From assembly GCF_022539315.1 (NCBI RefSeq), contig NC_066333.1, forward strand, positions 3,906,001 to 3,970,000: DNA of 64,000 nucleotides, read 5' to 3'. This document shows, one piece after another, positions 1 through 11,104 of this stretch. Both the position numbers and the translations under genes were made by a program. Within the stretch, counting starts at the first letter, position 1. Every line of letters starts with the position of its first letter. Source of the DNA: Serinus canaria (taxonomy: Eukaryota > Chordata > Aves > Passeriformes > Fringillidae). Under the pieces are notes generated by a model. It ran no database searches. It had not been told where the DNA came from and saw only the letters and a list, made by a program, of their open reading frames with translations.

Positions 1-127
1 CTTTTTCTCCACAAACAGACACAAAATTCTGTGCTGTTTTTCTGACACTGCACCAACAGGAATCTGTGCTAAAGATTTGATAGGAGAGCTGAGTAATGGA
101 GATCTTCAGCCATGGTGAGCATGAAAT

Positions 128-452
128 CAGAGAATCCCAGAATGGCTAGGATTGGAAGGAATGTTAAAGATCACCTCTTTCCACACCCCTGCCATGGCAG
201 GGACACCTCCCACTGTCCCAGGTTGCTCCAGCCCCATCCAGCCTGGCCTTGGGCACTCCCAGGGATCCAGAGGCAGCCACAGCTGCTCTGGGCACCCTGT
301 GCCAGGGCCTCCCCACAGAGAAGAATTTCTTCTTAATATCCAGTTTAAACTGTTCTTTCTGTTTGAAGCCATTCCCCCTTGCCCTGTCCCTCCATGCCCT
401 CTCCAACTCTCTTGCAGCCCATTTAGGCACTGGAAATGCAGCAAGGTGGAGC
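128..452 (-). mobile_element. CR1 LINE fragment, 3' end, 5'-truncated
   Basis: The left edge (AGAATCCCAGAATGGCTAGG) is the reverse complement of the typical CR1 3' end, and the sequence continues leftward-to-rightward into the usual 3' UTR landmarks: a stretch matching 'TCCCAGGTTGCTCCAGCCCC', then the motif around AGAATTTCTTCTTAATATCC at 322-341 and a conserved piece near 366-400. The element is therefore on the minus strand and 5'-truncated at about 450, as most bird CR1 copies are. No reverse-transcriptase frame remains. The open frames over it are accidental. The family call is from memory of CR1 3' ends; the subfamily is not resolved. Confidence 0.85.
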
Positions 453-1866
453 AATAGATAAATCAGGAATGAGAGAGAAGGTGAGAGAAGATTTACCTTA
501 TTCTCTTCCAGTGTTTGCTTTCCCCTCTTTGGAGGAGATTTCCCTATTTCTGGATTGTCTACTATAAAAATAAAAAAAACAACCCACCAAATGCATGACC
601 ACCTGGTTTTCCAGGCTGAGAATGTCACTGCAGTGACAGCACTGCCTGGTGGCTCTGTGCTGGCTGTGCTGGTGGCACAGTGAATGCTGGCTTCAAGTAG
701 TGGCTCTTGTCAAAAATGTAGAGGGGCACTAGAAATTATTGTCACTCATTGTGTTGACAGTGGTTGCAGTGCACATTAGGAAGTGCTGTCAGTGTTTAGT
801 GGCTCATAGTTTGCTCAGTGAAATTGCTGTTGAAGGTGCTCTGCCTATTCCTATCCTGCCCATTGCTCTCCTCTTCCCCACTTAGTAGAGGAAAGATAAA
901 ATTCACATTAATTAAAAGCTAATTGATGACAAGATGACAATACCAGTGCAACAGCCCGTGCTCCTAAGTAACAACAGGCTCCTAAATGCCACCAATCTGA
1001 TTTTTAAAAGGCAGTGTCAATATTCTAGCACCTGAAAACCGTTCTCACTAATTGAGGCAAATGATTAAAAGGTGCAGTTGGGTTTTTGTCTGGGTGTGAG
1101 ATGTGCACAGGGCAGAGCCAGGAGGGGACAGCTTGGTAGGGTGAGATTTGCAGCTCCTGCTGCTGCTGCCAGGCAAGGAGGGATGTGGCAGGGAGCAGAG
1201 CTGCTGCTCCCCATCCCACAAGGGATGTTCCCTTGTAAACACCATCCTGAACGTGTCAGTGAGCAGCAGGAGCCAGCCAGGCTGTTGTGGGCAGCAAACC
1301 AGTCCATTGCTGCTGCCCTGGCAGTGCCCTGCTTGCCCAAGCGTGCAGCTGGCTCTGCCTCGGGCACGGCTGGAGCCACAGCCACCAACCTCACCCAGAG
1401 CAGCTTTGTTCAGGCTCCCTGGAGGCTCCCTGAGCCTGGCACACTGTCCTGAGGGGAGGCCAGAACTGCCTGTGCTGCTCACTGGCTTGCACATCCCTCC
1501 TGTCCTGTGCCAGGCCAGGCAGGGCAGGGTGACAGTGGGACCCAGGCTGGGACCAGTGCGCCCTGCTCTGGCACTGCAGAAGGGCTGGGCACTGTGCCAA
1601 TGTCCCCTTTTGAGTGTTCCCTCAGGCCAGGACCTGCAGCTGGGCTCAGATCATTTCATCTCAGTGCAATCTGCAGATCTGTGATCTGCTGGCCCAGCTG
1701 AGAGCAGCAGTGTGGCATTCACACACCCTCTGGACAGGGAAAGCAGAGAAAAGAAGGATCAGAACAATTCTTATCTCATTTGCTGCTCCTGGGTTTGTGC
1801 CCCTGTGGAATGTCTTCTGGAGATTGTTTATCCAAGGTGATTGCTTCTTTGGATTCTAGTGATGGT
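453..1866. other. Single-copy DNA, no gene recognised
   Basis: I see no repeat family, RNA gene or credible coding exon here. The part from about 1090 to 1660 is richer in G+C and in CAGG/CTGG words than its neighbours, which gives several overlapping open frames of 100-180 codons on both strands. They are rich in Gly, Ala, Pro, Ser and Leu and show no domain. Confidence 0.5.
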
Positions 1867-2483
1867 TGTGAAAAATGTGTATTTTATGGTTGGTTTTTCA
1901 CAATATTAAAATATTAAAATGAATATTATCTGTGTTATATTAGAAAGTGATGCTGTTTTAATTTTCTTATGTAGTGTGTTAAATTTAGGCTTAGGTTATA
2001 ACATGAAGTTAAAATAGAAACTATGCTATGTGAGATACTTTTTTAAGTACTCACAGTGAGACAGCAGCCACAGGACACCTGAATCTTTCAGAGAAAGAGA
2101 ATTTATTGCCCCATTATCAGGAGAAATGAACTTCTTCCTGCCTTGCTCAGCCCTGAAGACGCTGTCAGGATTCAGAGGCAGAAGCTGACACTGCCCAGAC
2201 AGAATCCTGGGTTTGAATGGAATTGATGCACCATGGATGAGGTGTATGAATATACAACAGGCTGTTCTTTTTAAGGGTTAATCCTCTGTTACATGGGTCT
2301 TTTTTCGGGTTCATTTTGCCCAGGAAAAGGTACTCAGACTGTCCATAACTCTTTGTTTCTATTGTCTCACATTGTCCTTATCCAAATTGCCCAAATTATT
2401 ATTACTCTAATTCTATTACTATTTTTATAAGCATTTTATTACTATTTTAAAATTTTTAAAACAAGTGATTGGTGTTTTTCACA
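1867..2483 (-). mobile_element. Endogenous retrovirus LTR (copy 1 of an L-type-like songbird family)
   Basis: The block begins TGTGAAAAATG and ends GTTTTTCACA, so the ends are a perfect 9-bp inverted pair with TG...CA termini. The plus strand holds TTTATT at 2102-2107, so a poly(A) signal AATAAA reads on the minus strand; the element is therefore taken as minus-strand. It is the same family as 5767-6382: both share the segments around 2085-2110, 2218-2262 and 2320-2440. No gag, pol or env remnant is attached. I could not find a target-site duplication: the 5-bp flanks (ATGGT and CATTG) do not match. Its right edge directly abuts the expanded AT array. Confidence 0.8.
2102..2107 (-). promoter_or_regulatory. 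LTR poly(A) signal AATAAA
   Basis: AATAAA on the minus strand inside LTR copy 1; the same hexamer sits at 6000-6005 in copy 2. It sets the orientation of both LTRs. Confidence 0.6.
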
Positions 2484-2940
2484 CATTGTTTTGGATTCAC
2501 TGACCGATTGGATCCATGTGTGTGTCAGGACTCGGGCAGAGGGTCACAGGTTTGCTAGTTAGTTAGTTAGTTAGTTAGTTAGTAATAAGTATGATACAGT
2601 ATAGTATCTCTCTTTAATTTAGTTGTAATGTAATATAATATATTTTAATAAAGCATTCCAAAGCCTTGGAGTAATGTAATATAATATAATATAATATAAT
2701 ATAATATAATATAATATAATGTAATGTAATGTAATGTAATGTAATGTAATGTATGTAATGTAATGTAATGTAATGTAATGTAATATAATGTAATATATGT
2801 AATATAATGTAATATAATGTAATATAATATAATTAATATATTATATTATATTATAATGTAATATAATATATTTTAATAAAGCATTCCAAAGCCTTGGAGT
2901 CAGATGCCAATCATTCCCAGGCCTCAGGGGTCCTGTCACA
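2484..2940. repeat. AT-rich tandem array with TTAG run and duplicated AATAAA block, possibly LTR-derived
   Basis: After LTR copy 1 comes a unique-looking start (ATTCACTGACCGATTGGATC near 2495), then a run of TTAG units at 2555-2583, then a long array of TAATA and TAATG pentamers from about 2670 to 2855. A 47-bp block containing AATAAA and the word GCATTCCAAAGCCTTGGAGT is present twice, at 2626-2672 and 2854-2900, 228 bp apart. The segment ends in TCCTGTCACA at 2940, which resembles an LTR terminus. I infer that this is part of a second LTR on the plus strand whose poly(A)-proximal region expanded. The tandem structure is certain; the retroviral origin is not. Confidence 0.6.
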
Positions 2941-4734
2941 CAGCAGGCTCCTCACCATGCTACTGTGGGAGTCCTTGCTGGAAATCCACACCTGGCATCC
3001 AAACCTGCTCAGTGGAGCAGCCCCAACATCACTTTGTAACAAAGATCCATCTCACAAGGGTGATGCCTTTGAAAGACTGAGACAATTGAGTAGAAAAATA
3101 ATTAATTCTGCTCTTTTTCCTGATTTATTTTCTGTTTGGTTTTTACTTGTTCTGTGAATAGACAATGCTGCATCTTCTCAGGGGAAATGTGCTCTGACAC
3201 AAGCAAGGTTTCCAAGGTTTCCTCTTTGTTTCCAGGACTAGGGTCTGGGATGGATTGGAGACTGAGGTGCTCCAGCTTGGCTGGTCCCACTCCTTACTGT
3301 GGCTTGTGCAAATTCTTACACAGCTTTGGGATCCAGCAGTGCCTAAATGTCAATGTCATTTTTATAAATGTTCCTTTAACCCAGGTGTGAAAGTGACTTC
3401 AGAATTATTCCCTGAGGGGTTTGGTCCCTGTCCTACGGAAGGAAAAATAACTGCTCAGCTGGGAGCTGGCAGCTCAGGGACCCTCTGACACTGCTCCAGT
3501 CTAATCCTGGGGCAGCCTGACCCTTCCTTCCCAAAGAAAACAAACCCATCACCCCCTGCTTGTGGGAGCCACTGCCTGGTGCCAGATGTGGTGTTGTCAG
3601 TGCTGAGGGATGGCCAAGGCCAGGGAGCTGCTGCTGCCATCCCACAGCAGGACAGGGTGGGCAGCAAAGCCCTTCCAAAAGTCAGGTTTAGCACCTATTT
3701 GCAGAATCTGGTGGGAAATAAAAAGAGTTTTTCTGGAAGTTCTCTCTTCCATTCAGGACTTTTGACAGGTCTGTGCCCATATCCAGCATTCCCAGGGCTG
3801 CTGTGGGCAGAGAAGCAGCCAGGTGAGGCTGCCTGCCCCCAGACTTGCATTTATCCTCTTCAGCAAACAGCAATACACTTTGCTCTTACCTTCTTGTGTT
3901 CACAAAATCATGCAAGGACAAGCACTCACTGACCTGTTCCAAAAACTCTCAATGGTCCTGAAGTCCATAAAGCTGGACAACTTGTTAGGGATGCTAGAGA
4001 GAGGCACTACATGCTCTGTTGAATTTTTCATTAGGATTTTTCTCCCCTGTCTCTGTTTTCCACACACACAGGACTATGCATTTGAATGCATTATCAGGAG
4101 AATAGCTACAATAATGATAGGATTTATTCTTTTGTAAATCCTCACCCAAAAACTATTATGGGACATAAGCAAATTGTCAAAATTAGAAGGAAACATCTCG
4201 TTTTGAATCTTGTGTTTTCATGGCTCTTGTGGTGGAAATGTGAAAATGCAAAGTGAGCCTGGGCTGCAATCTAAATTTCATAGTTGACAGAAATAAACCA
4301 TGTGGTGAGGGTGCCACATGAACTGAACATAAACATGAATTAAACCCTGCAACTGTGAAGGAGCAAGGGCTGTTGCAAAAGTAGTACTAAAAATGTAAAT
4401 TTGAAACCAAAAAGAATGGATGGAAAGAAGATTTAATTGCCTCAATAAAGGGGTTACATGGAAATTATGGGTGTCAGAGGAGATAAAATATACCTCAGAA
4501 ATCAGAATAGACTGTTAATGTGTGATGGATGAATGGCAGGAGCCTGACAGAAGGCTATTAGGCAGGTGCAATTACACAGAAATTGTGGAAAAGTGGTTAA
4601 AAAAGGTAAGTGGAAGGCAGGTGCTCTTGCTGGGTGCAGCAGGGTCTTTGCATCACGCTGTGACCTTGGCTGAGTGTCACTTTGTGCATGGGAGTGCCAC
4701 CCTTGGGTCCTTGTTCTGCTGGACAGGGCTGGCA
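2941..4734. other. Single-copy DNA, no gene recognised
   Basis: No repeat family or coding exon is recognised. Open frames at 3433-3694 and 3579-4137 are short and lack domains. The only low-complexity feature is a short CA run near 4062-4071. Confidence 0.5.
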
Positions 4735-4820
4735 GCAGCCTGGGATGGTGGAGGGTGTCCCTGCCCACTGGATGATTTTTCAGGTCCCTTCCAACCCAAA
4801 CCATTCAGTGATTCTAGGTT
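4735..4820 (+). mobile_element. CR1 LINE 3'-end fragment
   Basis: The segment shows the usual CR1 3' landmarks in plus orientation: GTGTCCCTGCCCACTGGATG, then CAGGTCCCTTCCAACCCAAA, then CATTCAGTGATTCTAGG, a decayed form of the terminal CATTCTATGATTCTA. The match fades to the left, so the 5' limit is approximate. Confidence 0.8.
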
Positions 4821-5761
4821 TAGATAGGCTGTGTCACTCCCCTCTAATCCACCTTTTTCTGTTTGTATCTCCTCTTCAGTGTTGGGGAAATCCTTTAATC
4901 TTTGCCAACTCCTTTTCCCCACAATTGATGCCAGTTCTGACTGCAGCCTGGGCTGTCAGCACCACACCCAAGTCCCTCTGTCTGTGGGTTTCCTCCAGCC
5001 ACTTTTTAAAGCCCTTCAAAAGAGCTGCAGGAAGCCATAATTTGGGAATTTTTCAGAGCTGCTTGCAGCTTTTTTGCCTGCTGCCATGCCTGACTACTTG
5101 AGCTGATGGGATTATTCACTGGAAACAAATCATATGAGGAATGCAGCTATGGATTGTTATTAATTATTTATCTATTGATTATTTACCTATGGATTGTTAT
5201 TAATGATTTATCTATTGATTATTTACCTATTTATCTACTGTCTATGTTGCTGTAGCCCCTAATGAGTCCTTCCAGCTCCACAGGGCTGAGCTTTGCCCTC
5301 AACAGCCCTGAAACAATGTTTAGTTAAGGATATAAAGGAGGCAGGTGTGGGGCAGGACAGGCAGGGGACAATCCTGTTTGGTGTAATAAGTGACTGTCAC
5401 AGTACAACCTGCTCTGCAAATGTTTTGTAGGCGTCTGTCACAGGTAAATCCTAATGAGACATTTGGAGGTGGACAACATTTTCATCCCTCCCATGGTCTG
5501 CATGGTAACATCTAAAAAAAAATGGAAAAAAAAAATCCCTGTTAGGGAATATAATTGATGGGCAATAAAAGCTGGTGTTATTATCAGAGCAGGACGTGGG
5601 CTTGGTGGTTTTTACCTGTCTGCAAGCAGGTTTTCTTTGGGGCTGTTCAACTGCTCATCCCTCACCACTGCCTGGTAATCTCAAGCCCATCTGTGCTCTC
5701 TCACACACATTTTAGCCCACGGCCTGATTTACAAAGTCACATCCATGCATATTAACAGTTG
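4821..5761. other. Single-copy DNA with a 40-bp duplication, no gene recognised
   Basis: No coding exon or known repeat is recognised. A poly(A)-like A run lies near 5513-5535. The tandem duplication at 5147-5226 is listed separately. Confidence 0.5.
5147..5226. repeat. 40-bp tandem duplication, two copies
   Basis: Two adjacent 40-bp units (5147-5186 and 5187-5226), each starting CTATGGATTGTTATTAAT or a one-base variant, differ at a single base by eye. A partial third start (CTATTTATCTA) follows at 5228. The unit itself is AT-rich and built on TATTGATT and ATTTAC words, so slippage is a likely cause. Confidence 0.85.
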
Positions 5762-5766
5762 GTTGT

Positions 5767-6382
5767 TGTGAGAAATGTGTGGTTTATGATTGGCTTTTCA
5801 CAAATGTTAAAATGAATATTATCTGTGTTGTGTTAGAAAATGATGTTGTGTTAATTCTCTTGAGTAGTGTGTTAAATATAGTTTTAGGTTATAAAAATTG
5901 TTAAAATAGAAACTATGCTATGTGGGATACTTTTCCTAAAGAAAGGACTTGCACTGAGATAGCAGCCACAGGACACCTCAATATTTCAGAGAAAGAGAAT
6001 TTATTGCTCCCTTATGAGAAGAAACAAACTTCTTCCTGGCTGGAAGGCGCTGTTGGGATTAGGAGGAAGAAGTTGACGATGACCAGGCCAAATCCTGTGT
6101 TTGAATGGAATTGATGCATCATGCATGAAGTGTATGAATATGCAACAGGCTGTTGTTTTTAAGGGTTAATCCTTTGTTAACCTGGGGCCTTTTTCGGGCT
6201 TGTGCTGCCCAGAAAAAGGTACCTGCACTGTCCATAACTCTTTGTTTTTATTGTGTCATATTGTCTTAATTCAAATTGTCTAAATTATTATTACTCTAAT
6301 TGTATTACTATTTTTATAGCTATTTTATTACTATTAAGTATTTAAAATTTAAAAAAAACCCAAGTGATTGGTGTTTTTCGCA
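5767..6382 (-). mobile_element. Solo LTR (copy 2) with 5-bp target duplication
   Basis: Starts TGTGAGAAATG and ends TTTTTCGCA, with imperfect inverted ends and TG...CA termini. The flanks are identical: GTTGT at 5762-5766 and GTTGT at 6383-6387, a 5-bp target-site duplication. There is only one LTR between the duplicated flanks and no internal coding region, so this is a solo LTR left by recombination between two LTRs. The minus-strand AATAAA (TTTATT on plus at 6000-6005) gives the orientation. A 5-bp duplication is typical of class III (ERVL-like) elements. Copy 1 at 1867 is the same family, but it is not the partner LTR of one provirus, because copy 2 carries its own duplication on both sides. 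Confidence 0.88.
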
Positions 6383-6387
6383 GTTGT

Positions 6388-9300
6388 TCAGCCCGTGGGG
6401 GAGGATTGCAGCCCTGCCTGGTGCTGGGGCTGTTCCCTGGGTTGCACACTCAGTCCTGTCCCGTCTGCTTATGAATAACTCAGCCAGGACTGAGCTTCAC
6501 AGCTCTGCTGGAATTAATGAAGTGAACTTTCCAAGATGACAGGCAGGATCCTTATTGGGAGTACTCTCAATTCAATGAAAATAACTCAGCTTTGTTGAAT
6601 TGTAAAAAGCAAGAAAGGCCCAGTTTCTCCCTGGCAGATTGGTATGTGCCCATAGGGGTGACTGAGCCCGGGCCAGGGGCTGAAGCAGACCCCAAAATAA
6701 TAAAAATTACATGACAATGTCAGGAAACTTGGGGAAGCAGACCCTGAACTTACAAAAGTTAAAGGACAGTCACAGCAAACTGACAAATTTCCTTTAAGTA
6801 ATATTAAGGAGCAGCTTCTCTGGTGCCTCATTAGCTCTGCCCAGGTGAGCAGCTTATTTGTTTCACAGGTGCTTTTCCAGCAGCTCCATATAAAAAGTCC
6901 CATTTTCAATTAACATGAAACAGCAATATATTAGCTGCATAACAAAGCCTCCCACCTCTTTGTGCCTGTTCAGTGTCTGCACTGAGCTCCCTCTCTGGGA
7001 ACACCCATATGGCAATCACTGCATCACCCCCAGCTTTGCTGTTCTCTTTCAGGCCCAGAGATTCCAGTGCTTTGGCAGAGCCTTTAGTGAAGACATTTTT
7101 ATTTACATGGCCATGATGTTTCTGTCTTCTATCAGGCTTCCATCTGGCTGGGCAGTCATGAAAGCATTAATCACTGGGGTGGCTGGACACCCACTCCAGA
7201 ATGGGAAATTCAGAAGTTCACTGCAAGATTTTACACCAGATTTCACAGCTTTTAAGGGATGTTGATTATACTCAAAGAGGAGAGGGAATGCTTTGAGTGT
7301 TTTCATGACTTCACCTTTCTGGGCTTTGTACCTGTGGTCCAAAACTGGGCACTTTGGCCATTTCAAATGTGTTTTTAGTTATCCTAAGCATCCTTATCCT
7401 GAAAATGCTTAAGCATGAGTTTAACACATGGCATTTAATAGGCTTCAACAAGAGAAAAAGATTTTCAGTTAAAAACAAAAAATCTCCATTGGATTGTGAA
7501 CTTCCACAGGCTGAATACTTTCAGAATCAGGACCTGTGTGCTGGAGCTTCCAGCTACCAAGTAGCTTAATATCACCATAAATTCTCTGCCTTCTTTAGCC
7601 CTTGAATTCATGGATTTACAGGTTAGCTTTAGGCTTTTGTAGTGTGTTTTTGCCTTGGTCTATGTGCAATTGCTAAATTGTAGCCATTACTGAAAGCAAT
7701 ATAACATCACTGAAAAGACATCATGCACCAGAGCTGGGTGTATTTAACAAATATCCAAAGGCCATCAAGAAATAATTTTGACCATGCCCCTGAACATTGA
7801 ATTTTGCCTGAGAGTAAAGATAGAAATGAAATGTAATCCTGTAGCATCTGTTCTGCTGCCATCCAGCAGCAGACAAAGAGGCTTTAAAAAAAATAAAAAT
7901 AAAAATAAAACAAAGCCTGAGATGGCTGAAAGCAAAGCTGAGTGTGAGGGTAAGGTGGAGCTGTCCTGGCTGACTGCTGAGGCTGGGAGGATCTGAAAGA
8001 AAACATTGAAACTGTTTTTGAGGGGTTTTTACTGTTTTGAACTGCTTTGGAAATCTAACAGTGCTGATGGGAAGGAGAGTGTGAGAATACCTCCCAGGAG
8101 ATGAGGTGGGGAGGCTCAGAGATGGAACTTTTGAGCTGCAGAAATCCTTTTGCTGAGGAAACAGAAAATAAATGAGAAAGTGCATTTATGGAAGGGTCTA
8201 ATGTGGATTCTGTGTATAAAGAAGAAAACCCACAAGTCCTACTAAAGCAAAAGAAAAACCAAAGTCCCTAAGCCATCTTCTAATTCTTGGAGACCAAGGT
8301 GGGTTGTGTAGGTAATTCTCCAGAAGAGAATTTTGTTTTTTAAATAAGGGCTTTGATAAAAGAATCAGATTTATGTAGAAACTCTCATTTTTCATTGAAA
8401 AAAAATGAACCTCACCTCAGAATCAAATTCAGCACCTATGCACACAGGCCAGTGCTCCTGCAGGACCAGGCTTCACAAACCCAACAAAAAGTAAATAAAA
8501 ATAGCACAGGAAAAATCCCAAAGTTTTACTGCAATAAACTGCTTTATTGCCTCATTGTGTCAAGCTCAGAAGAATTTTAAATAGTCCCAGAGAGATTAAT
8601 ATGATTTGTGTGAGCTCTGTGTTTGAGGGTACCCTGAGGACTTCCAGATCAGCCCAGCAGTTTTGCCTCACACCCAGAACCCCCAAATCAGTTTCTAACC
8701 CCAGTTTCAAATCTTCTTCTTGACTTTGCTGTTGCCACACAGGATCCCCAAAAGGGTTGGAATGGTTTGGTATCCATGATATCTTCCTTAATATAGTCCA
8801 AGTGTTTGTCCAACACTTCCCTTTAAACAAGAGCAAAGTCTCCTTAACAATTCAGCATCAGGAGAGCAATGAGTTCATTAGGAGGTGCTGTATGGATTAA
8901 GTCTGGATAAGGGCTGGAGTTACAGCCAGAGTAGAACAACCCAGTGCATTGCTGTAATTGGAGTTAGAGGGGTTATAAAGGAGCACCAAAAGGTAATTTC
9001 CATTTTGGCTAAACCCTCCCTTATTCCCTCTGGCCCCAAATTACCATATTTCTTCTCTGAAACAGACCTTCCCTATGCTTTCAAGCTCCTGTAAATTCCA
9101 TGTCATTATAGTAATCTCAAATCCTCACACAGAGCACTGAAATTCTCTTTTATTTTTGTTTACACGAGGTCATTTGTGAGCTGCAGACTGCTGAGAGCCT
9201 GATCTTGGCTTCAGTTCAGCTGATCAGTAGGCAGAGAAAGACTTTTAGGTTAGAAAGGCAAATAAATATTTGAAACTGATTAAGCTGAAGGAAGGTTCAA

Positions 9301-9889
9301 GTGTGTAATGATCCAGGGCTGATTGAGACACACGAAGTCAACAGCAAAGAGAAAGTGAACCCAGCAGTCTCTTGGTCTGAGATCCTGCTCTGAGGGGCTC
9401 TCACAGGCTGGGAAGAAGGTAAATTTAAACTTACACAGTTTGTTTAAACTGGCACAACTGTACTGAGCAAAGGCAGGTGGGGTAAATCTGCAGCACAGCA
9501 GTGAGACCTGCCACTGATCTTTATGTTTTGTTGTTCCTTTTTGTTATCCTGAATGCATTCTGTACGTGCAAACTGTGACAGCTGGTCCTGAGAGGAAAGA
9601 ATAACTTAGGTTAGAGGAAGAACTCGTGTTTAATGTGAGATAGATGCACGTTTCAGCACTTCAACTGAGCTTCCAGGGAAGGTGCAAGGAGGATAACAGG
9701 GATAACTGCATCTGCAGCTGCCTCTGGTGAAAATAATGAGCGTGCAAACAGCACATGAGGTTCAGTTTGCAGTCTAGGAAATAGGTCAGCATGATCTATC
9801 TCTGTGGCCTGCACTCTGTGATGGTTCTGCAGCGAGTGGAAGGTTTCCAAATACGTGACATATTGGCTTTTCTGCCTTTTAATGGATGC
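6388..9889. other. Single-copy AT-rich DNA, no gene recognised
   Basis: About 3.5 kb without a recognised repeat family or exon. A short A4T-type run (AAAATAAAAAT) lies at 7886-7911. Open frames here reach 154 codons (7721-8185, minus), but that frame is hydrophobic and Ser/Phe-rich as expected from reading A-rich DNA backwards, and it has no domain. Confidence 0.5.
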
Positions 9890-10545
9890 TCCATGTTCCA
9901 TAATAATGGTGACATGTGCAGCCCGTGCTGCTGCCGCTGTGCATTGCCCTTTGAGGGGAGGCAGAACACCTCAGCCACTGCCCCTCTTTTTCCTGAACAA
10001 TCCCTTAACAGGGCTACAATCATCCCGAAATGCATCCAGTAAATCATCTCTGATTGCACTGTTAAAGAGCACTACTACCTGTTGGTCATTTAAATCATCT
10101 TCGAGGGTCTCGTGGATGAAGACTTTCCGAAAGGAAAAGAGGTAACGAGGAAGATCTATTGAATTTTGAGTCGGAACTTAAATCAGATCCAGCATTTCAA
10201 AGGGAAAGGAAAACAGACGAGTCAAGTGAGATAAAGGGCTGTTTATCCGTGGGGAGACGTGATGTGTGTGAGAAGATCCGCCTAACAAAAGGGCGAGCTG
10301 TTCAAAATGCCCCCTTAAAGAAGATGCAATTAGCGCTTAATTGCCGCTTTCTGCAGCTCGCAGCTCCCCCGTGCCAGCTAATAAACACGAGTGCCGAGTC
10401 AGCCCGTGGTACCTGGCTCACCTTGGCCATTGAACAGCTCTGCTAACGCTGCTGCTCCCGGACCGCACATCCCTGGGCGGGAGCAGGGATGGAGGGTTCG
10501 CTCCGCACAGCCTGAGCAGGATCGCATGCGATTTCTTCCTCCTAA
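9890..10545. promoter_or_regulatory. CpG-dense repeat-free block, candidate conserved element
   Basis: The surrounding DNA has very few CpG dinucleotides, but this block keeps roughly two dozen or more by eye, for example around 10024, 10102-10112, 10127, 10145, 10172, 10219, 10247, 10281, 10333-10346, 10389-10405 and 10447-10527. It holds no recognisable repeat. Retained CpGs in a desert suggest either an unmethylated regulatory element or a sequence under constraint; homeodomain-type words such as CGCTTAATTG near 10334 fit an enhancer. This is inference from composition. It could also be a first exon or promoter of an unannotated transcript. Confidence 0.35.
10012..10141 (+). other. Exon candidate bounded by strong splice sites
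   Basis: A pyrimidine-rich tract (CCCCTCTTTTTCCTG from 9981) leads to TTAACAG at 10005-10011, a good acceptor, and GAG followed by GTAACG at 10142 is a good donor, enclosing 130 nt. One plus-strand frame is open through it (2 nt, then 42 codons, then 2 nt), with many Ser codons; the other two have stops. The minus strand is also open without a stop or an ATG from 10177 down to 9974 (68 codons), and its product is acidic and Leu-rich. I recognise no protein family in either. It could be an exon of a non-coding RNA, a coding exon of an unrecognised gene, or chance splice signals. Confidence 0.2.
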
Positions 10546-11104
10546 ATAAATCCTAACAGTTGATTTACAAATAAGTTGATAAAAAGCTAATAGATGTTGA
10601 ATTAACCACGGGAGGGCTTGCGATATGTTCCCTGAACTGCAAGGTGAAGAACTGTAAGGAAAAATAAAATCGATAGAGTCCAAAAATTTAAAGGTGCAAA
10701 TGTCACTTGACAGCAAATGCAGAGCAAATTAATTCATCAATGTGTAATGCTGCACCGTGTGTTCGGGGCTGTTGCATGTTAGGGAGGAGCTGCAATGAGG
10801 AGTCAAGCTCTCCAAGCTGTGCCTGTGCTGGTAAATTAAATATTGCCAGGATGGCTGTCTGACACTGGGGCTGGCAGGCTCATCTCCAGCTCCCTCCTCC
10901 TGCAGTGTAGGCTGCTGTTTGCAGGATGCTTCTTGAAATAGCTCTAGCATATTAAATCATGACTCTTCCTTGGGAATGGTCTAGAAACAGGTTTGTTACC
11001 CCTGGGTCAAATTTGGGAATTGCTGCAAAAAAAAATTTAACCAGCAGGTACCTGCCATGAGTGCTTGGGGAGAGGGGACAGAAGTGACTGTGGGCTGAGC
11101 TGTG
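10546..11104. other. Single-copy DNA, no gene recognised
   Basis: AT-rich single-copy sequence joining the CpG-rich block to the minisatellite. No exon or repeat family is recognised. Confidence 0.45.

Noticed and set aside
1148..1684. 178-codon plus-strand frame starting with a leucine-rich stretch that mimics a signal peptide
   Set aside because: Overlapped by equally long frames on the other strand in a GC-rich low-complexity patch; no domain after the leucines.
2484..5766. Internal region of a provirus between the two L-type-like LTRs
   Set aside because: No gag/pol-like frame, contains a CR1 piece, and the right LTR has its own target duplication on both sides.
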